From Pseudonocardia benzenivorans CB1190 (lineage in GTDB: Bacteria > Actinomycetota > Actinomycetes > Mycobacteriales > Pseudonocardiaceae): 64,000 bases of DNA. A program made the position numbers and the translations under genes. Below are positions 45,029 to 53,356 of the stretch, in pieces. The notes beneath the pieces were generated by a model. The model was not told the origin of the DNA and ran no database searches. It was given only the letters and a program-made list of their open reading frames with translations. How positions within the stretch are numbered: position 1 is the first letter of the stretch; each line of letters starts with the position of its first letter. The DNA lies in contig NC_015312.1 in assembly GCF_000196675.2 (NCBI RefSeq), forward strand, positions 2,852,001 to 2,916,000, read 5' to 3'.

Positions 45029-45075
45029 CGTGCGGTCCCGACCGTTGTAAGCGGATGCTCACAAGAGCTGGCACC

Positions 45076-46338
45076 ATGGGGGCCATGACCGCGACCACCA
45101 CCGCCGGTGCCCAGGATCTGCCCGCCGTGTTCGACGGCGAGTTCTGGGCGGACCCCTACCCGGCCTACGCGGCGCTGCGCGAGCGGGCACCCGTGCGCAG
45201 GCTCGACCTGCCCGGTGGCCCGGTCTGGCTCGTCACCCGTTACGACGACGTGCGCACCGCGTTCACCGATCCCCGGTTCGCCAAGGACTGGCGGTGGACG
45301 CTGCCGCCCGAGCAGCGGGCCGACGCGCCGTCGACGCCGATGATGATCCTCATGGACCCGCCGGACCACACCCGGCTGCGCAAGCTGGTCAGCCGGTCGT
45401 TCACCGCGCGTCGGATGGCCGGGCTGCGCCCGCGGGTCGAGGAGATCGCCGCCGAGCTCGTCGCGGACCTGCCCGCCGAGGGGACCGTCGACCTCATCGC
45501 GCGCTACGCGTTCCTGCTGCCCGTCCGGGTCATCTGCGAGCTGCTCGGCGTCCCCGCGCAGGACCGCGACGAGTTCAGCGCCTGGTCGGCCACCATGGTC
45601 GACGACGCCCCGCAGGAGGCCAAGGGCGAGGCCTCGGCGAAGATGGGCGCCTACCTGGGTGAACTCGCCGCACGCAAGGCCGCCGAGCCCGGTGACGACC
45701 TGCTCTCGGCGCTGGTCGCCGTCTCCGCGGACGACGACGACCGGCTCTCCGGCGAGGAGCTCGTCGCGATGGGCATGCTGCTGCTCATCGCGGGCCACGA
45801 AACCACCGTCAACCTCATCGGCAACGCCCTGCTGGGCCTGCTCACCCACGACGACCAGCTCACGCTGCTGCGCGAGCGCCCGGAGCTGACCAAGGGCGCG
45901 GTCGAGGAGTTCCTGCGCTGGGACTCGCCCGTCGGGACCGCGCCCGTGCGGTTCACCACCGAGGACGTCGAGGTCGCGGGCACGACGATCCCGGGCGGCT
46001 CCGTCGTCATGCTCGGGATCGGGGCCGCCAACCGCGACCCGGACCGCTTCCCCGACGCCGACCGGCTCGACGTCGCCCGCGACGCCACCGGCCACGTCGC
46101 GTTCGGCCACGGCCTGCACTTCTGCCTGGGCGCACAGCTCGCGCGGATCGAGGGCGAGGTCGCGCTGCGGACCCTGCTCGACCGCTACCCGAGCCTCACC
46201 CTCGCGGCCGACGTCGACGATCTCGTGTACCGGCGCAGCACGCTCATCCGCGGGCTCACCACGCTGCCGGTCGACCTGGGGGGAGGGCAGCTCACCGGAG
46301 CTCGGCGCCCGTCGCGGCGCGGACCTCGTCCTCGGTGA
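45076..46338 (+). CDS. Cytochrome P450
   Basis: A bacterial class I P450 of about 420 residues. The I-helix is [12 protein letters not shown], the K-helix ExxR lies in EEFLRWDSP, and the haem loop is [15 protein letters not shown] with the thiolate Cys. It needs a ferredoxin and a reductase; the reductase at 54.4 kb is a possible partner. Starts at 45055, 45076 and 45085 are all in frame and none has a clear ribosome site. The last 47 bases overlap the convergent scoB gene, adding an Arg/Pro-rich tail. Confidence 0.92.
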   Translation: MGAMTATTTAGAQDLPAVFDGEFWADPYPAYAALRERAPVRRLDLPGGPVWLVTRYDDVRTAFTDPRFAKDWRWTLPPEQRADAPSTPMMILMDPPDHTRLRKLVSRSFTARRMAGLRPRVEEIAAELVADLPAEGTVDLIARYAFLLPVRVICELLGVPAQDRDEFSAWSATMVDDAPQEAKGEASAKMGAYLGELAARKAAEPGDDLLSALVAVSADDDDRLSGEELVAMGMLLLIAGHETTVNLIGNALLGLLTHDDQLTLLRERPELTKGAVEEFLRWDSPVGTAPVRFTTEDVEVAGTTIPGGSVVMLGIGAANRDPDRFPDADRLDVARDATGHVAFGHGLHFCLGAQLARIEGEVALRTLLDRYPSLTLAADVDDLVYRRSTLIRGLTTLPVDLGGGQLTGARRPSRRGPRPR

Positions 46339-46918
46339 CGCCGGGGGAGGTCTCGACCAGCACCAGGCCCTCGTCGGTGACGTCGACGACCGCGAGGTCG
46401 GTGACGATGCGTGTGACGCAGGCCAGCCCCGTGACCGGCAGCGAGCACTCCTCGACGATCTTGGGTGCGCCGTCGCGCGCGGTGTGCTCCATCATCACGA
46501 CGACCTTCGCCGCTCCGTGGACGAGATCCATCGCGCCGCCCATGCCCTTGACCAGCTTGCCGGGCACGGCCCAGTTCGCGAGGTCGCCACGCGCGCTGAC
46601 CTGCATCGCGCCGAGGACCGCGACGTCGACGTGGCCGCCGCGGATCATCCCGAAGCTCGTCGACGAGCCGAAGAAGCTCGCCCCCGGCAGGACGGTCACG
46701 GTCTCCTTGCCCGCGTTGATCAGGTCGGCGTCGAGCTCGGCCTCGGTGGGGTACGGGCCCACGCCGAGGATGCCGTTCTCCGAGTGCAGGACGACCTCGC
46801 GGCCCGCCGGGATGTGCCCGGGCACGAGCGTCGGCATCCCGATGCCGAGGTTGACGTAGGCGCCGTCGGGCAGCTCGCGGGCCACCCGGGCGGCCAGCTC
46901 GTCGCGGGTCAGGGCCAT
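46292..46918 (-). CDS. 3-oxoacid (3-oxoadipate) CoA-transferase subunit B
   Basis: The beta subunit, 208 residues. [12 protein letters not shown] and the catalytic Glu in [11 protein letters not shown] (Glu47) are diagnostic of the ScoB/PcaJ group. With subunit A it moves CoA from succinyl-CoA to acetoacetate or 3-oxoadipate. pcaB and an IclR regulator lie 3-4 kb away, and a PcaR-like site lies before the pair, which favours 3-oxoadipate. It overlaps subunit A by one base. Confidence 0.92.
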   Translation of the reverse strand: MALTRDELAARVARELPDGAYVNLGIGMPTLVPGHIPAGREVVLHSENGILGVGPYPTEAELDADLINAGKETVTVLPGASFFGSSTSFGMIRGGHVDVAVLGAMQVSARGDLANWAVPGKLVKGMGGAMDLVHGAAKVVVMMEHTARDGAPKIVEECSLPVTGLACVTRIVTDLAVVDVTDEGLVLVETSPGVTEDEVRAATGAELR

Positions 46919-47688
46919 CAGGACTCCTCGTCGGGAGCGGTGGGGCGCATCGTCCGGAACTCGATCTGCTTCTCCACGCCCGCGGCGTCCACGACGCGCT
47001 GGACGAAGATTCCGGGCGTGTGGATCTCGTCGGGGTCGAGCTCGCCGGGCTCGACGAGGTGCTCGACCTCGGCGATCGTGATGCGCCCCGCGGTGGCGCA
47101 GTCCGGGTTGAAGTTCCGCGAGCTCCGCCGGTACACGAGGTTGCCGTGCCGGTCGCCCTTCCAGGCGTGGACCAGCGCGAAGTCGGTGACGATCGCGTGC
47201 TCGAGCACGTAGGTCGTCCCGTCGAACTCGCGGGTCTCCTTGGCGGGTGAGCGCACCGCGACGCTGCCGTCGGGGGCGTAGCGCCACGGCAGCCCGCCGT
47301 CGGCCACGAGCGTGCCGACGCCGGCCGGGGTGTAGAAGGCGGGGATCCCGGCGCCTCCCGCGCGCAGCCGCTCGGCCAGCGTGCCCTGCGGCGTCAGTTC
47401 CACCTCGACCTCGCCCGCCAGGTACTGCCGGGCGAACTCCTTGTTGTTGCCGACGTAGGAGCCGATGGTGCGCCGGATGCGGCCGGCGGCGAGCAGCGTG
47501 CCCAGGCCGAACCCGTCGACGCCCAGGTTGTTGCTCACCGTCTCCAGGTCGGTGGCGCCCTGCTCGAGCAGCGCGGCGACGAGCGTCACCGGCACGCCGG
47601 ACATGCCGAAGCCGCCGACGGCCAGGGACGCGCCGTCGGGGATGTCGGCGACGGCCTCGGCCGCGGTGGCGACCACCTTGTCGATCAC
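46918..47688 (-). CDS. 3-oxoacid (3-oxoadipate) CoA-transferase subunit A
   Basis: The alpha subunit, 256 residues. [19 protein letters not shown] and [17 protein letters not shown] match ScoA/PcaI, as does the [11 protein letters not shown] region. The start GTG 47688 has no ribosome site. It overlaps the stop of a 16-codon leader ORF (GTGA), so translation is probably coupled to that leader. It works with the adjacent subunit B. Confidence 0.92.
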   Translation of the reverse strand: MIDKVVATAAEAVADIPDGASLAVGGFGMSGVPVTLVAALLEQGATDLETVSNNLGVDGFGLGTLLAAGRIRRTIGSYVGNNKEFARQYLAGEVEVELTPQGTLAERLRAGGAGIPAFYTPAGVGTLVADGGLPWRYAPDGSVAVRSPAKETREFDGTTYVLEHAIVTDFALVHAWKGDRHGNLVYRRSSRNFNPDCATAGRITIAEVEHLVEPGELDPDEIHTPGIFVQRVVDAAGVEKQIEFRTMRPTAPDEES

Positions 47689-47735
47689 GCGATCACCGGA
47701 CCGGGTACCAGGTCGCGGGCAACGGGTCGGGGCAT
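47685..47735 (-). CDS. 16-residue leader ORF coupled to the CoA-transferase genes
   Basis: ATG 47735 opens a short frame ([16 protein letters not shown]) whose TGA overlaps the GTG of subunit A. A -10 box TAGGCT lies 7 bases before the ATG, so the mRNA should start at this codon and ribosomes would reach subunit A by termination-reinitiation. No regulatory amino-acid run is visible. Confidence 0.5.
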   Translation of the reverse strand: MPRPVARDLVPGPVIA

Positions 47736-47742
47736 GGCGCCC

Positions 47743-47748
47743 AGCCTA
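47743..47748 (-). promoter_or_regulatory. -10 box TAGGCT, leaderless promoter of the CoA-transferase operon
   Basis: On the minus strand TAGGCT is followed by seven bases and ATG 47735 of the leader ORF. Confidence 0.5.
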
Positions 47749-47774
47749 GTCAGGCGTTCGTCAGACGTGCAGTT

Positions 47775-47789
47775 GTTCGGATAGCGCAC
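47775..47789. promoter_or_regulatory. Candidate PcaR-type operator
   Basis: GTTCGGATAGCGCAC keeps both flanks of the GTTCG-N5-CGCAC operator described for Pseudomonas putida PcaR (as I recall it) and differs in the centre. It lies about 40 bases upstream of the inferred start of the CoA-transferase transcript. The IclR-family PcaR candidate is encoded at 50994. Confidence 0.45.
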
Positions 47790-47791
47790 AC

Positions 47792-48463
47792 TCAGCGCAG
47801 GGCGTGGCCCAGCTCGGTGGCGTCTCCGACGACGGCCAGGGCGCCCGCCTCCTCCAGCTCGCCGGGCTCGGCGTAGCCCCACGCGACGCCCAGACAGGCG
47901 ATCCCGTGTGCCGCCGAGCCCACGACGTCGGTGCTGCGGTCGCCGACCATGATCACGTGGTCTCCCGGTTCGGCGCCCAGGCGGCGCAGCGCCTCGGCGA
48001 CGACGTCGGCCTTGGTCGGGCGGCGCGCGTCGAGGCTGTCGCCGGTGATCGTGGCGAACAGGTCGGTCCAGCCGTGGTGGGCCAGCACCTCCTCGGCGAA
48101 GACCTCGGCCTTGCTCGTCGCGAGCGCCAGCCGCACCCCGCCGGCGGACAGCTCCCGCAGCAGCGCGTCGATGCCCGGATAGGGGGTGCAGTCGTAGAGG
48201 CCCGCGTCGGCGTAGTGCCGGCGGTAGGTGACCAGCGCCTGCGCTGCCGTCTCCTCGTCGCCGACGATCGCCGGCAGCGTCGTGTAGAGCGGCGGCCCGA
48301 GCAGGTGACGGCCCACCGCGCCCGGGGCCGGCTCGACGCCCAGCTCGGCGAACGCGGCGTGCAGGGACCCGAGGATGCCGGGCGCGGAGTCGACGAGGGT
48401 GCCGTCGAGGTCGAGCAGGACGATCTCGGGTGCGGAGCCGTGGCGCGTGGTCACACCCTCCAT
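47792..48463 (-). CDS. HAD-superfamily phosphatase (phosphoglycolate phosphatase-like)
   Basis: A 223-residue haloacid-dehalogenase hydrolase. Motif I is LLDLDGTLVDS (Asp18 nucleophile, Asp20), motif II LATSKAEV, and motifs III-IV RPTKADVVAEAL and MVGDRSTDVVGS. A helical cap lies between I and II, as in Gph/PpaX-type enzymes. The substrate is probably a small phosphorylated metabolite. There is no clear operon partner; its own 3' end lies next to the CoA-transferase promoter. Confidence 0.9.
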   Translation of the reverse strand: MEGVTTRHGSAPEIVLLDLDGTLVDSAPGILGSLHAAFAELGVEPAPGAVGRHLLGPPLYTTLPAIVGDEETAAQALVTYRRHYADAGLYDCTPYPGIDALLRELSAGGVRLALATSKAEVFAEEVLAHHGWTDLFATITGDSLDARRPTKADVVAEALRRLGAEPGDHVIMVGDRSTDVVGSAAHGIACLGVAWGYAEPGELEEAGALAVVGDATELGHALR

Positions 48464-48505
48464 CGTCGCCCGGCCCGGCCGTCCGGCCGGGCGCGGGTCC
48501 TCGCC

Positions 48506-49288
48506 CTACCCCGTGCCCAGCCGGCGCAGCGCCGCGGCGGTGGCGGCGTCGGCCGGGTGGAAGGTCTCGACGACCAGCTCCTCGACGGTGACGTCCGCGG
48601 CCGTCGTGACGTGCGCGGCGAGGGAGAACAGGGCGAGCTCGCCGTCGGCCGTCCGCAGCCGCAGCGGAACGACGACCGCGCCCGGCCCGGGCTCCTCGGC
48701 CGTCCCGCCGCCGTAGCCGGTCAGCTCGTCGAGCAGCGCACCGAGCGCCGGGTCGCCCGTCCGCTCGGCACGGCGCCGGACCTGGCCCAGCAGGTGCGCG
48801 CGCCACTGCGGGAGGTTCGCGATCCGCGGGGCCAGCCCGTCGGGGTGCAGGCTCACGCGCAGCACGTTCACGGGCGCGACGAGCAGGTGCGGGGCGCAGC
48901 CGTCGAGCAGCGCGGTGGCCGCGGCGTTGGCCTCGACGAGGTCCCAGTGCCGGTCGAGCAGCAGCGCCGGGTGCGGCAGGTGTGCGGCGAGGACGGCGCG
49001 CAGGGCGTCGCGGACATCGGCGAGCTCGGGGTCGTCGAGCCCGTGCTGGGGGTAGGCGGGGGCGAACCCGGCGGCGAGCAGCATCGCGTTGCGCTCGCGC
49101 AACGGGACCTCGAGGTCGTCGGCCAGGCGCAGGATCATCTGCGCCGTCGGACGGCTGCGGCCGGTCTCGATCCAGCTCAGGTGCCGCGTCGAGACCGCGG
49201 TGCGGTTCGACAGCTCCAGCTGGCTGAGCCGGCGGCGCTCGCGCCACTCCCGCAGCAGCGCGCCGACGGGCGCGGTCGAGGTCGTCAC
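48506..49288 (-). CDS. XRE-family regulator with MmyB-like ligand domain
   Basis: A 260-residue regulator. The N-terminal helix-turn-helix (about residues 8-65; RLSQLELSNRTAVSTRHLSWIETGR) is followed by the MmyB-like domain (LLDRHWDLVEANAAA, LRVSLHPDGLAPRIANLPQWRAHL), a PAS-like fatty-acid-binding fold in the family. It is divergent from a SnoaL-like gene with 130 bases between, the usual arrangement of this regulator type with its target. GTG 49288 is chosen over the longer random-looking frame. Confidence 0.88.
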   Translation of the reverse strand: MTTSTAPVGALLREWRERRRLSQLELSNRTAVSTRHLSWIETGRSRPTAQMILRLADDLEVPLRERNAMLLAAGFAPAYPQHGLDDPELADVRDALRAVLAAHLPHPALLLDRHWDLVEANAAATALLDGCAPHLLVAPVNVLRVSLHPDGLAPRIANLPQWRAHLLGQVRRRAERTGDPALGALLDELTGYGGGTAEEPGPGAVVVPLRLRTADGELALFSLAAHVTTAADVTVEELVVETFHPADAATAAALRRLGTG

Positions 49289-49418
49289 GGGCGCCGACGG
49301 TAGTGCGCGCAGGTCGCCGCGACGATGACCTCGGAGGTCATCGACCCGCCGCCGCCGGGCGCCGCAGGATCGGTGCCGGCACCGGGACGTCCGGTGCGGC
49401 GCAACGAAGGAGACCGAG

Positions 49419-49793
49419 ATGACCGCCACGACCACGACGACCGGCACCCTCATCGGGGACTACCTCGCCTGCTGGAACGAGACCGACCCGCAGGCCCGCC
49501 GCGCGCTGCTCGAGCGGCACTGGACCGCCGACGCCGCCTACACCGACCCGCTCGTCGACGTCACCGGCCACGACGCCGTCGCCGCCACGATCGCGGCGGT
49601 GCAGGAGCAGTTCCCCGGGTTCGTGTTCACCCCCGTCGGACCCGTCGACGCCCACCACCGGCAGGCGCGCTTCTGCTGGGGCCTGGGTCCGGCGGGGGAG
49701 GAACCGCTCGTCGTCGGGTTCGACGTCGTCGTCACCGACGAGCAGGGCCGCATCGAGCGGGTCCTGGGCTTCCTGGACAAGGTCCCGGCCTGA
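49419..49793 (+). CDS. SnoaL-like (NTF2-fold) protein
   Basis: A 124-residue single-domain NTF2-like protein with LIGDYLACWNETDPQARRALLERHWTADAAYTDP at the start and RIERVLGFLDKVP at the end. Family members are small cyclases, isomerases or ligand binders, and no catalytic pair can be picked with confidence. ATG 49419 follows GAAGGAGA. The divergent XRE/MmyB regulator probably controls it. Confidence 0.82.
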   Translation: MTATTTTTGTLIGDYLACWNETDPQARRALLERHWTADAAYTDPLVDVTGHDAVAATIAAVQEQFPGFVFTPVGPVDAHHRQARFCWGLGPAGEEPLVVGFDVVVTDEQGRIERVLGFLDKVPA

Positions 49794-49841
49794 ACTCGGT
49801 GGGTACCCGGCGCGGCGCGGGGGACGGGTGGGCGCATCCCG

Positions 49842-49847
49842 TACGCT
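49842..49847 (+). promoter_or_regulatory. -10 box TACGCT, leaderless pcaB promoter
   Basis: TACGCT plus seven bases leads to ATG 49855. This supports that start over the GTG at 49828. Confidence 0.5.
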
Positions 49848-49854
49848 CGTTCGC

Positions 49855-50997
49855 ATGCCGGACACCGGGATCGGGATGTTGGCGCCGCTGCTCGGGTCCG
49901 ACCGCGTCGCGCGGACCGTCGACGCGGTCGCGTGGCTCACCGCGCTGATCGACGTCGAGGTCGCACTCTCGCACGCCGCGGCGGCCCACGGGCTCGTCGA
50001 CGCCGCCGCCGTCGCGCACGTCGAGCGGGCCGCCGCCGCGCTGCGTGCCGACCTCGATCCCGCGGTGCTCGCCGGCGAGGCCGTCGAGGGCGGCAACCCG
50101 GTGATCCCGCTGGCCCGGCGGCTGCGCGCGGCGGCAGGCCCGGGCGCTCCGGCCGTGCACCCGGGGGCGACCAGCCAGGACGTCATGGACACGGCGCTCG
50201 TGCTGCTCGTCAGGACGGCGGCGGACGTGATCGGCGACGACCTCGCCGCGTGCGCGGACGCCGCCGCCGCGCTCGCCGCCGCCCATCGCGACACCCCGGC
50301 GATCGCGCGGACCCTGGGCCAGCAGGCCCTGCCGACGACGTTCGGCCTCGTCGCGGCGGGGTGGTGCGCCGGGCTCGACCGGGCCCGGGTGCAGCTCGGG
50401 AGCGTGGTCGCCGCGCTGCCCGTGCAGTTCGGCGGGTCGGCGGGGACGCTCGCGGCGTCGTACCCGCACGGCCCGGCGGTGGCCGACGCGCTCGCCGACC
50501 GGCTCGGCCTGCCCCGCCAGGACGTCCCGTGGCACACCGAGCGGACGCGGATCGGCGAGCTCGCGGCCGCGCTCGGCGTGGCCGCCGGGGCCTGCGCAAA
50601 GGTGGCGACCGACGTCGTGCTGCTGTCGGCGACCGAGGTCGGCGAGGTGGCCGAGGCCGCGCCGGGGGACTCGTCGTCCATGCCGCACAAGCGCAACCCG
50701 ATCGCGGCGATCACCGCGCGGGCCTCGGCGCGCCGCGCCCCGGGGCTCGTCGCGACGCTGCTCGCCGCGTCCGACCACGAGCACCAGCGCGCAGCCGGGC
50801 CCTGGCACGCGGAGTGGCCCGCGCTGACCGACCTGCTGCTCGCCACCGGCGGGGCCGCCGCCCGGCTGCGGGTGTCGCTCGTCGGGCTGGGCGTCCACCC
50901 CGGGGCCATGGCGCGCAACCTCGCGCTGACCTCGCCGGACCCGGCGCCGAGCCACGCGGGGGACCTCGTCGACCGGGTACTGGCGCGCCGGCCGTGA
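49855..50997 (+). CDS. pcaB: 3-carboxy-cis,cis-muconate cycloisomerase PcaB
   Basis: A 380-residue member of the fumarase/aspartase superfamily. The signature SSSMPHKRNPIAA is present, along with the PGATSQDVMDTALVL segment typical of PcaB. It lactonises carboxymuconate in the protocatechuate branch of the beta-ketoadipate pathway. At about 380 residues it is shorter than the 450-residue type, as in many actinobacteria. It overlaps the IclR regulator by GTGA. The dioxygenase genes pcaGH are not in the window. Confidence 0.9.
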   Translation: MPDTGIGMLAPLLGSDRVARTVDAVAWLTALIDVEVALSHAAAAHGLVDAAAVAHVERAAAALRADLDPAVLAGEAVEGGNPVIPLARRLRAAAGPGAPAVHPGATSQDVMDTALVLLVRTAADVIGDDLAACADAAAALAAAHRDTPAIARTLGQQALPTTFGLVAAGWCAGLDRARVQLGSVVAALPVQFGGSAGTLAASYPHGPAVADALADRLGLPRQDVPWHTERTRIGELAAALGVAAGACAKVATDVVLLSATEVGEVAEAAPGDSSSMPHKRNPIAAITARASARRAPGLVATLLAASDHEHQRAAGPWHAEWPALTDLLLATGGAAARLRVSLVGLGVHPGAMARNLALTSPDPAPSHAGDLVDRVLARRP

Positions 50998-51773
50998 GCG
51001 CCCCGGACCGGGCGCTCTCGCCCGACCACGTCCAGTCGCTGGCCAGGGGCCTCGCGGTGATCCGGGCGTTCGACGCCACGCATCCGCGCCGGACCCTGGC
51101 CGACGTCGCCCGTGCCACCGGGCTGACCCGCGCCGCCGCCCGCCGGTTCCTGCTGACGCTGGCCGACCTCGGCTACGTCCGCACCGACGACAGGCTGTTC
51201 TCGCTGACCCCGCGCGTGCTGGAGCTCGGCTACTCCTACCTCTCGGCGCTGACCCTGCCCGAGGTCGCGGGACCGCACCTGGAAGCGTTGTCGCGCAAGG
51301 TGGACGAGTCCGCGTCGCTCTCGGTGCTCGACGGGCCCGACATCGTCTACGTCGCCCGGGTCGCCGCCTCGCGGATCATGACCGTGGCGATCACGATCGG
51401 CACCCGGTTCCCCGCCTTCGCGACGTCGATGGGCCGGGTGCTGCTCGCCGCACTGCCCGCCGACGAGCGCGCCGGCCTGCTCGCGGCCCGGCCGCCGGAG
51501 TCGCTCACCCCGCACACGCTCGCCGACCCCGCGGCGGTCGAGGCCGCCGTCGCCGAGGCGGCGGTGTCCGGGTTCTGCATCGTCGACCAGGAGCTGGACC
51601 TGGGCCTGCGCTCGATCGCGGTCCCGGTGCGCGACCGGACCGGCTCGGTGGTCGCGGCGGTCAACGTCAGCACGCACGCCTCGCGCCGCACCGCCGAGCA
51701 GGTGGTGGCCGACGTCCTGCCCGCGCTGCGCGCCTGCGCCGCCGCGATCGAGGCCGATCTCGCCCACGCCTGA
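50994..51773 (+). CDS. pcaR: IclR-family regulator, probable PcaR
   Basis: A 259-residue IclR protein. The winged helix is at about residues 10-70 (SLARGLAVIRAF, LADVARATGLTRAAARRFLLTL). The GAF-like effector domain contains ESASLSVLDGPDIVYVAR and the closing RSIAVPVRDRTGSVVAAVNVS. It matches the PcaR/PcaU/PobR group, which responds to 3-oxoadipate or protocatechuate. Overlap with pcaB and a PcaR-like site before the CoA-transferase genes support that role. Confidence 0.88.
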   Translation: MSAPDRALSPDHVQSLARGLAVIRAFDATHPRRTLADVARATGLTRAAARRFLLTLADLGYVRTDDRLFSLTPRVLELGYSYLSALTLPEVAGPHLEALSRKVDESASLSVLDGPDIVYVARVAASRIMTVAITIGTRFPAFATSMGRVLLAALPADERAGLLAARPPESLTPHTLADPAAVEAAVAEAAVSGFCIVDQELDLGLRSIAVPVRDRTGSVVAAVNVSTHASRRTAEQVVADVLPALRACAAAIEADLAHA

Positions 51774-51805
51774 CTGCGCCGTCGCACGCCGCCCCCGCCG
51801 CAGGG

Positions 51806-51811
51806 CAGACT
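51806..51811 (+). promoter_or_regulatory. -10 box CAGACT, leaderless promoter of the winged-helix gene
   Basis: CAGACT plus six bases leads to GTG 51818, with no ribosome site between. Confidence 0.4.
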
Positions 51812-51817
51812 GCGCGG

Positions 51818-52894
51818 GTGGCCGAGCGCGTGCTGACCCGGGGCGAGCTCAACCGGGCGCTGCTCGCCCGGCAGGGGCTGCTGGAACGGGCTCTGATCAC
51901 CCCCGCGAAGGCGGTCGAGCGCTTCGGCGGCCTGCAGACCCAGCACGCGCCGTCGGCCTACGTCGGGCTGTGGTCACGGGTCGAGGGCTTCGCCCGCGAG
52001 GACCTCACCGCGGCGCTGACGACCGGCCGGGTCGTGCAGGGCTGGATGATGCGGTGCACGATCCACATGGTCTCGCGCGCCGACTACGCACCGCTGACGG
52101 CGGCGGTCCGGCTGCCGCGTCGCGCCGACTGGCTGCGGACCCACAAGGGCCAGCGCGAGGAGCAGCTCGTGGCCGCCACGGCCGTCGTGCGCGACGTGCT
52201 GGCCGCCGGGCCCGCGGCACAGCCCACGCTGGTCGCCGCGCTGCGCGACGCGGGGATCGACCCGGCGGTCTTCCCCGGCACCCAGCTGTGGACGGACCTG
52301 GTCCGCGTCCCGCCCGCCGGGACATGGGAGCGGCCGCGGGCGCACGTCTACGCGCCGGCGGCGGCGCACCTGGGTACGGCGGCTCCCGCGGCCGTACCCG
52401 AGCCGCCGGAGGTCGTCGCGGCGGGGGAGGAGCTACTGGTCCGGCGCTACCTGCGGGCGTTCGGCCCCGGGTCGGCGAGCGACGTCGCCCGCTACGCCGG
52501 ACTCACCGTCGGGGCCACGCGAGCGGTACTGGCGCGGCTCGACCTGCGCCGGCTGCGCGCCGAGAACGGCGAGGAGCTCGTCGACCTGCCGCGTGCCCCG
52601 CTCCCGGCGGCCGACGTCGAGGCGCCCGTCCGTTTTCTGTCGACGTACGACGCCGTGCTGCTGCTCGGCCACGCGACGCGCGCGGGCATCTTGCCCGCCG
52701 AGTTCCGCGACCGCGTGTTCCACGTCCGGATGCCCCGCTCGACGCCGACGTTCCTCGTCGACGGCCGGGTCGCGGGGGCCTGGCGGTTCGACGACGGACG
52801 GGTGCGGACCGAGCCGTTCGTCCCGCTGTCGTCCGCCGCCGCCCGCGACGTCGCGGACGAGGCCGAGCGCCTCACCGCGTTCCACGCCCGCTGA
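51818..52894 (+). CDS. Winged-helix DNA-binding protein (HTH_42/YcaQ-like)
   Basis: A 358-residue protein of the winged-helix domain-containing family related to YcaQ/AlkX. LNRALLARQGLLERA and the GLQTQHAPSAYVGLWSR segment are typical, and the C-terminal part FLSTYDAVLLLGHATRAGILP and TFLVDGRVAGAWRF is also conserved. Some relatives act as DNA glycosylases on cross-links; others are unstudied. The assignment here is to family only. It is probably read from its own leaderless promoter. Confidence 0.85.
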   Translation: MAERVLTRGELNRALLARQGLLERALITPAKAVERFGGLQTQHAPSAYVGLWSRVEGFAREDLTAALTTGRVVQGWMMRCTIHMVSRADYAPLTAAVRLPRRADWLRTHKGQREEQLVAATAVVRDVLAAGPAAQPTLVAALRDAGIDPAVFPGTQLWTDLVRVPPAGTWERPRAHVYAPAAAHLGTAAPAAVPEPPEVVAAGEELLVRRYLRAFGPGSASDVARYAGLTVGATRAVLARLDLRRLRAENGEELVDLPRAPLPAADVEAPVRFLSTYDAVLLLGHATRAGILPAEFRDRVFHVRMPRSTPTFLVDGRVAGAWRFDDGRVRTEPFVPLSSAAARDVADEAERLTAFHAR

Positions 52895-52989
52895 TCCCGG
52901 CCACCGTGTCCGACGGGCCCTCGCTGCAGCGCGACGTCGGATGCCCGCACCGGTACGAGCCGGCGCGGGCGGGTGGGAGGGTTCGCCGT

Positions 52990-53022
52990 CATCGGCGGTG
53001 TCGGGCCATCGGCGGTGTCGGG
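52990..53022. repeat. 16-bp direct repeat, two exact copies
   Basis: CATCGGCGGTGTCGGG occurs at 52990-53005 and 53007-53022, one base apart, in the space between convergent genes. Confidence 0.75.
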
Positions 53023-53044
53023 TCGTGTCCGGTCGCCGGTGGGC

Positions 53045-53272
53045 TCAGCGCACCCGCAGGTGGATGTCGGCGGGGGCGTCGCCGTGGGCGCGCAGCTCGG
53101 CGACGAGCCGTTCGACGTCGCGGTCGTGCCCGCCCGACGGCAGGATCCCGGAGAACGGGGCCGCGGGCCGGAACTGGTAGAGCCGGAAACGACGGCGGCC
53201 GTCGCGGTGCGCCCGCACGGACGCGACGACGCCGAGGGCGATCAGGGCCAGGACGATCAGCGAGAGCATCAT
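53045..53272 (-). CDS. Small membrane-anchored protein
   Basis: A 75-residue product: one N-terminal membrane helix (MLSLIVLALIALGVVASV), an Arg-rich stretch (RAHRDGRRRFRLYQF) and a soluble tail ending VERLVAELRAHGDAPADIHLRV. The family is unknown. The start is the first ATG, and it is divergent from the AdpA-type regulator gene, whose operator lies between them. Confidence 0.6.
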   Translation of the reverse strand: MMLSLIVLALIALGVVASVRAHRDGRRRFRLYQFRPAAPFSGILPSGGHDRDVERLVAELRAHGDAPADIHLRVR

Positions 53273-53295
53273 GGCAGGAATTGTGTGCGGAGCGA

Positions 53296-53320
53296 GTTTC
53301 TGCCAACAGATGGCGGGAAG
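53296..53320. promoter_or_regulatory. Inverted pair of AdpA-like sites upstream of the AraC-type regulator
   Basis: TGGCGGGAAG (53311-53320, plus strand) fits the AdpA consensus TGGCSNGWWY at nine of ten bases. The inverted TGGCAGAAAC (minus strand of 53296-53305) fits less well. They flank five bases and lie about 37-61 bases before the inferred transcript start of the adjacent regulator. Confidence 0.5.
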
Positions 53321-53344
53321 TCATCCTTCGACAAGATTCGGCCA

Positions 53345-53350
53345 TAGACT
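53345..53350 (+). promoter_or_regulatory. -10 box TAGACT, leaderless promoter of the AraC-type regulator
   Basis: TAGACT plus six bases leads to ATG 53357, which decides the start against GTG 53351. Confidence 0.6.
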
Positions 53351-53356
53351 GTGGTC

